From an archaeon (lineage in GTDB: Archaea > Iainarchaeota > Iainarchaeia > Iainarchaeales > Iainarchaeaceae): a stretch of DNA of 8,158 nucleotides. Position 1 is the stretch's first letter. The number at the start of each line of letters is the position of its first letter. This document shows positions 1-4,062 of this stretch, in pieces. A model generated the notes under the pieces. The model was not told the origin of the DNA. It made no database searches and worked only from the letters and a program-made list of their open reading frames with translations. The stretch covers positions 1-8,158 of the forward strand of contig JANLGZ010000077.1 of NCBI GenBank assembly GCA_024653905.1, read 5' to 3'. The position numbers and the translations under genes were made by a program.

Positions 1-140
1 TAAGATACTGTTGTTTCTTGCTGACCTTCATGAGTTGGGTCGACCATTTTTCCTTTAGAATTAAGAACTTTTTCACTGTTCATAGCATATGTTCTTATGC
101 CTGAATTTTGTTTTTTGTTTGTTTCTTTAGTTTCTTTCAT
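1..140 (-). CDS. 5' part of an unrecognised leftward gene, cut by the window edge
   Basis: An ATG at 140-138 on the minus strand opens a frame of 46 codons with no stop before the window edge. The protein begins MKETKETNKKQNSGIRTYAM and is polar, rich in Lys, Thr, Asn and Gln, with no hydrophobic segment in the visible part. An AAAGGT Shine-Dalgarno-like sequence lies about 10 bases before the ATG, and a good TATA box (TATAAATA, 220-213) lies about 75 bases upstream, which would give a leader of roughly 50 bases. These two signals together favour a real gene. I do not recognise the family, and only the N-terminus is present. Confidence 0.55.
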   Translation of the reverse strand, partial: MKETKETNKKQNSGIRTYAMNSEKVLNSKGKMVDPTHEGQQETTVS

Positions 141-212
141 AATACCAGTACCTTTTGTCGTTATCTAAACTAATTAGTGTTACGACCTTCCTATAAGGTA
201 GTCATTGGACCA

Positions 213-220
213 TATTTATA
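213..220 (-). promoter_or_regulatory. TATA box for the leftward gene at 140
   Basis: TATAAATA reads on the minus strand from 220 to 213, followed by TGG. A start site about 26 bases on would lie near 190, giving a 5' leader of about 50 bases that contains the AAAGGT binding site before the ATG at 140. Confidence 0.5.
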
Positions 221-277
221 GTAATTTGCATCAAATTAACCATTCCCAATAATGCATTTTAAAAAAGAGCAACTTTA

Positions 278-361
278 ATGAGATACGACAGCACGGAAGA
301 TTTTGGATTTGACTCTAATAGGCGAAAGAGAAAAAGATGGAATGATGATTGGACGTTTTAA
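278..361 (+). CDS. possible 27-residue microprotein
   Basis: A short frame from ATG 278 to TAA 359-361 encodes 27 residues: an acidic start, a basic cluster (RRKRKRW) and an aromatic end (WNDDWTF). The amino-acid mix, with two Trp in so few codons in AT-rich DNA, is not what random non-coding sequence usually gives. However, there is no clear Shine-Dalgarno, and the nearest TATA-like run (ATTTTAAAA, about 257-265) is nearer the ATG than in the other leaderless genes here. It lies in a divergent arrangement with the leftward gene at 140. No family is recognised. It could be noise. Confidence 0.3.
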   Translation: MRYDSTEDFGFDSNRRKRKRWNDDWTF

Positions 362-467
362 TAAATGGAATAATTAGTTTTTTGTTTGCTTGTTAAATTT
401 TGTATAATTCTTTGATGCCTTGTTTTACTTGTTTTAATTTTTGTTGCGATTTTTAAAAAAAAAGTGT

Positions 468-489
468 AAAGCCTTTTTTACAAGGCTTT
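468..489. terminator. bidirectional hairpin terminator
   Basis: AAAGCCTT (468-475) and AAGGCTTT (482-489) form a perfect 8-bp stem with a 6-base loop. On the plus strand it is followed by a T5 run (491-495). On the minus strand it is followed after three bases by a run of nine T (463-455). It lies five bases beyond the stop codon of the leftward 38-residue gene at 494-610, so its main job is probably to end that transcript, though it could stop traffic from both sides. Confidence 0.65.
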
Positions 490-493
490 GTTT

Positions 494-610
494 TTATTTT
501 GCTGCACTTAAATTGCTTTTTCTTATTTCATCATGTCTTTTCTGGTTTTCTGCAATATCATCTTTAAGTGTTGTATATACTCTAGCTGTTCTTCTTTTTG
601 ATTCTTCCAT
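494..610 (-). CDS. small basic protein, 38 residues, unknown function
   Basis: ATG at 610-608 on the minus strand to TAA 496-494. The protein starts MEESKRRTARVYTTLKDD and ends KSNLSAAK; it is highly charged and probably largely one helix after a short N-terminal segment. Support for a real gene is good despite the size: GGAGTGAT (622-615) is a strong Shine-Dalgarno four bases before the ATG; a perfect palindrome GGATTTAAATCC (667-678) and TATAATAAAA (690-681) upstream offer TATA elements; and a hairpin terminator follows the stop at once. The RTARVYTTLKDD stretch recalls the first strand of ribbon-helix-helix DNA-binding proteins, but the rest of that fold is not recognisable, so this is only a thought. 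Function unknown. Confidence 0.65.
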   Translation of the reverse strand: MEESKRRTARVYTTLKDDIAENQKRHDEIRKSNLSAAK

Positions 611-666
611 TATAATCACTCCGTGGCATTGGGTTTTTTTTAGCAAGCAAATAGTTTACTAATTCT

Positions 667-690
667 GGATTTAAATCCCCTTTTATTATA
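667..690 (-). promoter_or_regulatory. promoter region of the 38-residue gene with a 12-bp palindrome
   Basis: GGATTTAAATCC (667-678) is a perfect 12-bp palindrome holding a TTTAAA core, next to TATAATAAAA (690-681, minus strand). Either AT-rich element could be the TATA box; the palindrome could also be an operator. The leader would then include the GGAGTGAT binding site at 622-615. Confidence 0.35.
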
Positions 691-771
691 CATTAATAAT
701 ACGACAACCTTGTTTTAAACTCGAAGAGAACTGGAAACACTATTTTTCAAACCAAAAACTATTTCGCAACC

Positions 772-779
772 ATTAAATT
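772..779 (+). promoter_or_regulatory. TATA-like box of the exonuclease-like gene
   Basis: ATTAAATT is centred about 26.5 bases before the ATG at 802, which would place transcription start at or next to the start codon (leaderless mRNA). A GAGGG at 786-790 is the only Shine-Dalgarno-like sequence and is rather far (11 bases) from the ATG. Confidence 0.45.
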
Positions 780-801
780 CTCTCTGAGGGTTTATTCTTT
801 C

Positions 802-1350
802 ATGGGAAACTTTTATTTTGACATTGAAACCACAGGATTAGATGCTAAGAAGAGTAAAGTTATTACTATTCAGTATCAGGAGCTTGATCGGCATACTGGT
901 GGCGCAATAGGAAAATTGATTATTCTTAAGGAGTGGGAATCCTCTGAACGGGATATTATTGAGAAGTTCATTAAGGAGTCTAAGATTGATTCTAATTATG
1001 CTTTTGATTTTATTCCAACTGGTTATAATCTTGGTTTTGAACATAATTTTTTAAGAGAGCGAACATCTAAACACAGCATTAATCCTTTGGATATCTTAAG
1101 TAAACCATTCATTGATTTACGGGCTTTTGGAATTTTAATGAACAAAGGCGAGTTTAAAGGTTCTGGTTTAGACAAAATAACCAACAAAGAATCAGATGGA
1201 AGCAAAATACCAATCTGGTACGAAAACAAAGAATACACCCGAATTCTTCAATACATCCAAAACGAAACCGAATCCTTCATACAATTCAACAAATGGTTGT
1301 ATACGCAAATGCCAGAACTACTAGAAAAATTCAAATCAGAGAACAAGTAG
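802..1350 (+). CDS. predicted RNase H-fold (DEDD-type) 3'-5' exonuclease-like protein
   Basis: 182 residues. The N-terminus carries DIETTGL (D7, E9), the Exo I motif of DEDD-family 3'-5' exonucleases, which hold two metal ions to remove nucleotides from DNA or RNA 3' ends. Around residues 74-84, GYNLGFEHNFL fits the Exo II block (GHNxxFDxxxL), with Glu80 where Asp is usual. FIDLRAF (103-109) and the following leucine-rich part fit the middle of the fold. Near the C-terminus YIQNE (Y151, E155) fits the DEDDy pattern YxxxD, again with Glu for Asp; no HxxxxD of the DEDDh type is seen. The start codon is fixed by the motif only six residues in. It appears monocistronic, with a leaderless-type promoter at 772-779. 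Codon choice changes sharply near 1140 (see findings). Substrate unknown; the fold is fairly sure, activity less so. Confidence 0.7.
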   Translation: MGNFYFDIETTGLDAKKSKVITIQYQELDRHTGGAIGKLIILKEWESSERDIIEKFIKESKIDSNYAFDFIPTGYNLGFEHNFLRERTSKHSINPLDILSKPFIDLRAFGILMNKGEFKGSGLDKITNKESDGSKIPIWYENKEYTRILQYIQNETESFIQFNKWLYTQMPELLEKFKSENK

Positions 1351-1518
1351 ACTTTGCACGAGCAAAACAAATATTATGGATGCGTTCCGTTCGATGACCT
1401 CAACAAACCCACATAACTACCGCCGCTCTTCAACGTTAACACATGTATTCTCTCACCCTCTTTTGTCTGTTTGAAACACGTGAGAACAATTAAATAGCCT
1501 GTAATTATTATTATTTTC
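1351..1518. other. intergenic stretch, C/A-rich, no gene seen
   Basis: Between the exonuclease-like gene and the gene at 1519 the plus strand is poor in G and rich in A and C up to about 1460. I find no tRNA-like cloverleaf, no repeat array and no ORF worth naming. CACGTG (1477-1482) and GTTAAC (1435-1440) are short palindromes of a kind expected by chance. The last 30 bases hold the promoter of the next gene. Confidence 0.5.
1489..1496 (+). promoter_or_regulatory. TATA-like box for the gene at 1519
   Basis: ATTAAATA preceded by purine-rich GAGAACA (a possible BRE) is centred about 26.5 bases before the ATG at 1519, the same spacing as at 802. There is no Shine-Dalgarno in the T/A-rich stretch before the ATG, so the mRNA is probably leaderless. 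Confidence 0.55.
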
Positions 1519-2226
1519 ATGGAACCAGAACAACCATTATTAAGAAAAATAACAGATGAAAAATGGAGAAGTCTAAAAAGACAGGTTGAGGCTGCAAGAA
1601 ATACTGCAGTACTGTTAGTGCACCCATATTATTTAGAACCTTCTAATCGCTCAGGGGCTTATTTTGAAACATTAAGAAGCATTCTTGAAAAATCAAAGTT
1701 TCCGATAATTATTTTAGAAGAAGACTCAAAAATACTTAAATTGAAGCGAAAATTAGGTGAGAGTATTGCAGAAAAAGCGCTCATTATACCAACAGCGCCT
1801 GATCACCCTGCTCCATTACTGAACAGAAATACCCCTAATACCTGGGCCATATGGAACCTCAAGGAACTATCCGCCATATTATCTACAAAAGCAGGGATAA
1901 AAAATATTTTAATCGGAGGAATTGAAGCAAATAGGGATATTTTTGAAGAAAATTCACGCAGAGTAAAGGATTATGAAAATCTGTGGTTAACAAAACATGG
2001 AGTAAGAATAATTGACGAAGCCAGATTTGAAGAATACCCAACAGCTAAAGGGTGTGCAGGATTTACTTATCACCGATTAATTGAATCAGGATTATTTGAA
2101 AAAATAAGATGGATTCCTAATGTAAGACTTAATAAATTCGGAGAATTTACAAGAACCTCGCCTTATGCCAAACCAAAAACATTCACACTCCGCAAAGACC
2201 ATGCTCAACCACCTGTTCGAAAATAA
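1519..2226 (+). CDS. unrecognised alpha/beta protein, 235 residues
   Basis: I do not recognise the family. The sequence looks like a soluble alpha/beta protein: hydrophobic strand-like segments at about 29-35 (TAVLLVH), 61-67 (FPIIILE), 87-92 (KALIIP) and 128-134 (KNILIGG) alternate with charged helices. After the strand ILIGGIEANRD comes a charged insertion, then KGCAGFTYHRLIESG (about 177-191) with the only Cys (C179). Strand-Gly followed later by a Cys-containing helix start loosely recalls isochorismatase-type hydrolases, but the catalytic Asp-Lys-Cys set cannot be assigned, so I give no function. No signal peptide or membrane segment is seen. The start is supported by the TATA-like box at 1489-1496. 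It faces the tspO gene tail to tail with 42 bases between. Confidence 0.6.
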   Translation: MEPEQPLLRKITDEKWRSLKRQVEAARNTAVLLVHPYYLEPSNRSGAYFETLRSILEKSKFPIIILEEDSKILKLKRKLGESIAEKALIIPTAPDHPAPLLNRNTPNTWAIWNLKELSAILSTKAGIKNILIGGIEANRDIFEENSRRVKDYENLWLTKHGVRIIDEARFEEYPTAKGCAGFTYHRLIESGLFEKIRWIPNVRLNKFGEFTRTSPYAKPKTFTLRKDHAQPPVRK

Positions 2227-2268
2227 GTGCCCTAAAAAACCAGGACACACCTCCTCAAAATCTTTCTT

Positions 2269-2745
2269 CTAATTCAACAAGGCTATTGCTAAATTGAGTA
2301 TTGTTGCAAAACTGACCCATAATAAGTAAGGTGCTAGGAGATATGCTGCAGTTTTGTTGATTTTGTAAAAGGTTTTTATGGTTAGGATTATTGCGGTTAA
2401 GAGTAAAAGGATTTCTGCGAACGCGAGCCATGGTTGATGCATTCCAAAGAAGAGAATTGACCAGAGTGTGTTCAGGAATAATTGTACTCCGAAAATTTTC
2501 ATTGCCTTATGTTTTTTCTTTGCATCAGCACTGCCAACCCAAATCAAGTAGAATGATATTCCCATGAGGAAATATAGGGTTATCCACACAGGCCCGAAAA
2601 CCCATGAAGGCGGATTAAAAAAAGGCTTATTGAGAAAAGAATACCAAGTGGTTATTGAGGTAACAGTAAAAATAGAACCGATTATTCCGGCTAATTGTGA
2701 AAGAACAATAGAAATAGCCAGCTTCAAAGGATTATTTAAATTCAT
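2269..2745 (-). CDS. tspO: TspO/MBR family membrane protein
   Basis: 158 residues, the usual length of bacterial TspO (translocator protein / peripheral benzodiazepine receptor family), a five-helix membrane protein that binds porphyrins and other hydrophobic ligands. The family signature is plain: W34, then LNKPFFNPPSWVFGPVW (38-54), a second block LFLNTLWS (89-96) and PYLLWVSFATILN (139-151). Hydrophobic helices lie near 8-28, 48-70, 84-101, 105-124 and 133-157, with a basic loop DAKKKHK (74-80) between the second and third. The ATG at 2745 is backed by an ATTTAAAT box (2769-2776) 27 bases upstream. It is probably its own transcription unit, downstream of and codirectional with the glycosylase gene. 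Reported roles of TspO in other microbes include tetrapyrrole handling and stress response; no tetrapyrrole gene is nearby, so the role here is open. Confidence 0.93.
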   Translation of the reverse strand: MNLNNPLKLAISIVLSQLAGIIGSIFTVTSITTWYSFLNKPFFNPPSWVFGPVWITLYFLMGISFYLIWVGSADAKKKHKAMKIFGVQLFLNTLWSILFFGMHQPWLAFAEILLLLTAIILTIKTFYKINKTAAYLLAPYLLWVSFATILNLAIALLN

Positions 2746-2768
2746 TACAAGAATAACAATTTTGATGA

Positions 2769-2776
2769 ATTTAAAT
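2769..2776 (-). promoter_or_regulatory. TATA-like box for tspO
   Basis: ATTTAAAT is centred 27.5 bases upstream of the tspO ATG on the minus strand, with no Shine-Dalgarno in between. It lies in the 60-base gap behind the glycosylase gene, so tspO can be transcribed separately. Confidence 0.5.
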
Positions 2777-2805
2777 GTGATTAAAAACAGGAAAATACAA
2801 TTTGG

Positions 2806-3225
2806 CTAACCCTTCAGCAGTCCGATGAAAAAAGCGGTTGGTTTTGATTTTCCGTAATAGCGGTAAAAGTTCGGTTTGAGTTTCAGTTTTTCGGTTATTC
2901 TTTTTCTTATTAAATCAAAATCTTTTTCGGAAGGAATCCAATCGTTAATTGTTTTTGCGGAAAAGTCTGAAAGCACAATATTTTTAACCGCAATAAAACC
3001 GCGCTTTTTCATTTCGGCTTTCAAAAGCTCGTGCCTTTTTTTCACATATCTCGTTTTATTGCAGAAAAACCTCATGTGCCCTTTACCCAAACAATAATTT
3101 TCAGGAAGGTTATCTTGGGCAGGATAATTTTTTATGTAAGAAACAAGCATCAGAATCTCGTTGTATTCAGCAATCAAATGCTGATCACTGAGCTTTTCTG
3201 GAGAAAACAGATTTAATCTAACCAT
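2806..3225 (-). CDS. denV: pyrimidine-dimer DNA glycosylase / AP lyase (T4 endonuclease V family)
   Basis: 139 residues from the ATG at 3225; T4 endonuclease V has 138. The enzyme excises UV-induced cyclobutane pyrimidine dimers and nicks the abasic site. Aligned from memory without gaps at the N-terminus, MVRLNL and LSDQHLIAEYNEI match T4 MTRINL and LADQHLMAEYREL. Arg3, Gln15, His16, Glu20 and the catalytic Glu23 are kept. LGKGHMRFF, KKRGF, DWIP, the RxxxK pair (R109, K113) and FYRYYGK follow in the same order. The nucleophile in T4 is the alpha-amino group of residue 2 after Met removal, so the N-terminus must be exact: the ATG at 3225 gives Met-Val-Arg, and Met removal leaves Val2. The in-frame TTG at 3231 would add two residues and is rejected. 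A TATA box (3254-3247) is placed for this ATG. T4 Arg22 and Arg26 are replaced by Asn and Met. Confidence 0.92.
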   Translation of the reverse strand: MVRLNLFSPEKLSDQHLIAEYNEILMLVSYIKNYPAQDNLPENYCLGKGHMRFFCNKTRYVKKRHELLKAEMKKRGFIAVKNIVLSDFSAKTINDWIPSEKDFDLIRKRITEKLKLKPNFYRYYGKSKPTAFFIGLLKG

Positions 3226-3246
3226 AAACAAAATACCTGCTTAAAA

Positions 3247-3254
3247 AATATAAA
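3247..3254 (-). promoter_or_regulatory. TATA box for the glycosylase gene
   Basis: TTTATATT on the minus strand is centred 25.5 bases before the ATG at 3225, matching the leaderless spacing of other genes in the window. It supports 3225 over the TTG at 3231. The element is AT-symmetrical and could also serve rightward transcription. Confidence 0.5.
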
Positions 3255-3257
3255 ATG

Positions 3258-3282
3258 ATGATTTTTACCTTGAAAAAATCAT
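3258..3282. promoter_or_regulatory. 9-bp inverted repeat behind the glycosylase TATA box
   Basis: ATGATTTTT (3258-3266) and AAAAATCAT (3274-3282) are perfect inverted copies separated by seven bases (ACCTTGA). The repeat starts four bases upstream of the glycosylase TATA box, in the divergent gap to the gene at 3421. The position fits a binding site for a dimeric regulator; AT-rich sequence makes a chance repeat possible. Confidence 0.35.
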
Positions 3283-3409
3283 GAAATTAAAAAGAAAACC
3301 CCAAGAACAAAATATGACATTAAAGTTGCAATCAGCCTTAATAAAAATGATTTTATTGTCGGGTCATTGAAACAATTAGTTTTTTAAATAACAAAACTAT
3401 TTCTTTTAT

Positions 3410-3417
3410 GAGGTGAT
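3410..3417 (+). promoter_or_regulatory. strong Shine-Dalgarno of the basic small protein
   Basis: GAGGTGAT precedes ATG 3421 by three bases and would pair with the anti-Shine-Dalgarno over all eight bases. It decides the start codon and contrasts with the leaderless starts of most neighbours; the 38-residue gene at 494-610 has a similar GGAGTGAT. Confidence 0.7.
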
Positions 3418-3420
3418 AGC

Positions 3421-3708
3421 ATGGGAGGAATTAAAAGATCTGCAGTAAAAGGAACAGCTGCTGCAAAAAGAATGGGAAAAGCACCCACAATGGGGGCTAT
3501 TACTAGAATAACTAAAAAAGGAAAATCAAAACAAGTTACGGGACGTGTTCACACGAATAAATATGCAGGTGATTCTAAAGCAGCAGAGATTGCACAGCAA
3601 CGCAATACAGGCGAGAGAAAAAAAACTGCGGAAATAAGAGAAAAGGAAAGACAAAGACTTTTGGATTTAGAAGCGGAGAGGGAAAGACAGAGGTTCAGCA
3701 GATGGTAA
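3421..3708 (+). CDS. small, highly basic protein of unknown function
   Basis: 95 residues, about a quarter Lys plus Arg. The first half (to about residue 55) is rich in Lys, Gly, Ala and Thr and probably unstructured. The second half (about 56-91) is a continuous charged helix with alternating Glu/Arg/Lys and few hydrophobics (KERQRLLDLEAERERQR), perhaps a coiled coil or single alpha helix. It ends FSRW. Such composition suits nucleic-acid binding, but no known domain is visible and I give no function. GAGGTGAT (3410-3417), three bases before the ATG, is close to a perfect complement of the 16S rRNA 3' end, the strongest binding site in the window, so the gene is surely translated. A TATA-like TTTTTAAATA (3381-3390) lies close upstream. 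T5 and T6 runs follow the stop. Confidence 0.75.
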   Translation: MGGIKRSAVKGTAAAKRMGKAPTMGAITRITKKGKSKQVTGRVHTNKYAGDSKAAEIAQQRNTGERKKTAEIREKERQRLLDLEAERERQRFSRW

Positions 3709-3715
3709 AACACAG

Positions 3716-3733
3716 TTTTTGCCACTCTTTTTT
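3716..3733 (+). terminator. oligo-T terminator after the basic small protein
   Basis: Two T runs, T5 at 3716-3720 and T6 at 3728-3733, begin seven bases after the stop codon. Archaeal RNA polymerase can stop at such runs without a hairpin, and none is obvious here. Confidence 0.45.
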
Positions 3734-3801
3734 CATTTGTTTAAAATATTTTAAAAATCATTTTGCAGTAACCTGAAAAGGACACGACCGCAAATTACCT
3801 A

Positions 3802-3909
3802 ATGGAAAAGCACTGGTTTGCAAAGTACACCTTCAGTTCTGTTTTGCACGAGCTGATTGAGAAAAAGAAAGCGGACTGCTATTTTTTAGCAAGGCTTTTA
3901 TACTTTTAG
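3802..3909 (+). CDS. possible 35-residue upstream ORF, aromatic-rich
   Basis: ATG 3802 to TAG 3907-3909 encodes 35 residues beginning MEKHWFAKY and ending CYFLARLLYF, with eight aromatic residues (four Phe, three Tyr, one Trp). Codon choice (GAG CTG, GCG GAC TGC) looks coding-like. There is no Shine-Dalgarno at normal distance (AAGG lies about 20 bases upstream), though an AT-rich promoter-like stretch (3738-3755) is present. It could be a first leader peptide of the downstream aromatic operon, a gene remnant, or chance. Its middle (3851-3877) is complementary to part of the leader before pheA. Confidence 0.3.
   Translation: MEKHWFAKYTFSSVLHELIEKKKADCYFLARLLYF
3896..3903 (+). promoter_or_regulatory. 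TATA box for the aromatic leader ORF / operon
   Basis: TTTTATAC is centred about 24.5 bases before the ATG at 3924, the spacing of a leaderless start as at other genes of the window. A second AT-rich element (GTATATTAT, 3912-3920) lies closer to the ATG and fits less well. Confidence 0.45.
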
Positions 3910-3923
3910 AGCGTATATTATTT

Positions 3924-4016
3924 ATGAATTCTGCGGTTTTAATCCAGGAAAGTGTTTTTTTGGCTAAAGTTAAGTCCGCAATCAGCTTTTATTTCTATTT
4001 CTGGTTTTTTAAATAA
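3924..4016 (+). CDS. candidate aromatic leader peptide upstream of pheA
   Basis: ATG 3924 to TAA 4014-4016, 30 residues. It starts MNSAVLIQESVF and ends SFYFYFWFFK: eight of the nine residues before the final Lys are aromatic (five Phe, two Tyr, one Trp), a composition like that of the pheL-type leader peptides that sense charged tRNA in bacteria. The next gene, 82 bases on, starts the phenylalanine/aromatic operon. A TATA box at 3896-3903 fits a leaderless transcript starting at this ATG. The reading frame differs from that of pheA. A hairpin (3932-3980) lies inside the ORF and the aromatic codons themselves form the U-rich tract after it. Caution: T-rich DNA yields Phe and Tyr codons readily, and pheA may have its own promoter nearer its start. 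Confidence 0.5.
   Translation: MNSAVLIQESVFLAKVKSAISFYFYFWFFK
3932..4010 (+). promoter_or_regulatory. hairpin plus U-rich tract: candidate attenuator of the aromatic operon
   Basis: Bases 3932-3943 pair with 3969-3980: TGCGG with CCGCA, one U-U mismatch, then TTTAAT with GTTAAG (two G-U pairs). Inside, CCAGGAAA (3944-3951) pairs with TTTTTTGG (3956-3963) around a four-base loop, with two G-U pairs; a five-base bulge joins the stems. After the hairpin the transcript is U-rich from 3987 and ends in U6 (4005-4010), a terminator-like layout. The whole element lies within the leader ORF, so a translating ribosome would disrupt it. Pairs were checked base by base by eye; no folding energy was computed. 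Confidence 0.45.
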
Positions 4017-4062
4017 AGACCCTTCTGACCCTGGCAAGGAAAGAAAGGTTCAAAAAAAAGGT

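Noticed and set aside
441..662. 73-residue hydrophobic rightward ORF
   Set aside because: It starts at TTG, runs through the terminator hairpin and lies opposite the better supported 38-residue leftward gene; its hydrophobicity comes from T-rich sequence.
1351..1500. tRNA or other RNA gene in the C-rich gap
   Set aside because: A TTCGATGA-like piece near 1400 prompted a check, but no acceptor stem, anticodon arm or T-arm pairing could be found.
3226..3231. TTG start two codons before the glycosylase ATG
   Set aside because: It would bury the catalytic N-terminus that T4-type endonuclease V needs; the promoter spacing also fits the ATG at 3225.
3281..3370. 29-residue ORF beginning MKLKRKPQEQNM
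   Set aside because: Its ATG lies in the right arm of the inverted repeat and a TATA-like box is about 28 bases upstream, but there is no Shine-Dalgarno, the composition is unremarkable, and it fills the regulatory gap before the gene at 3421. Too weak to call.
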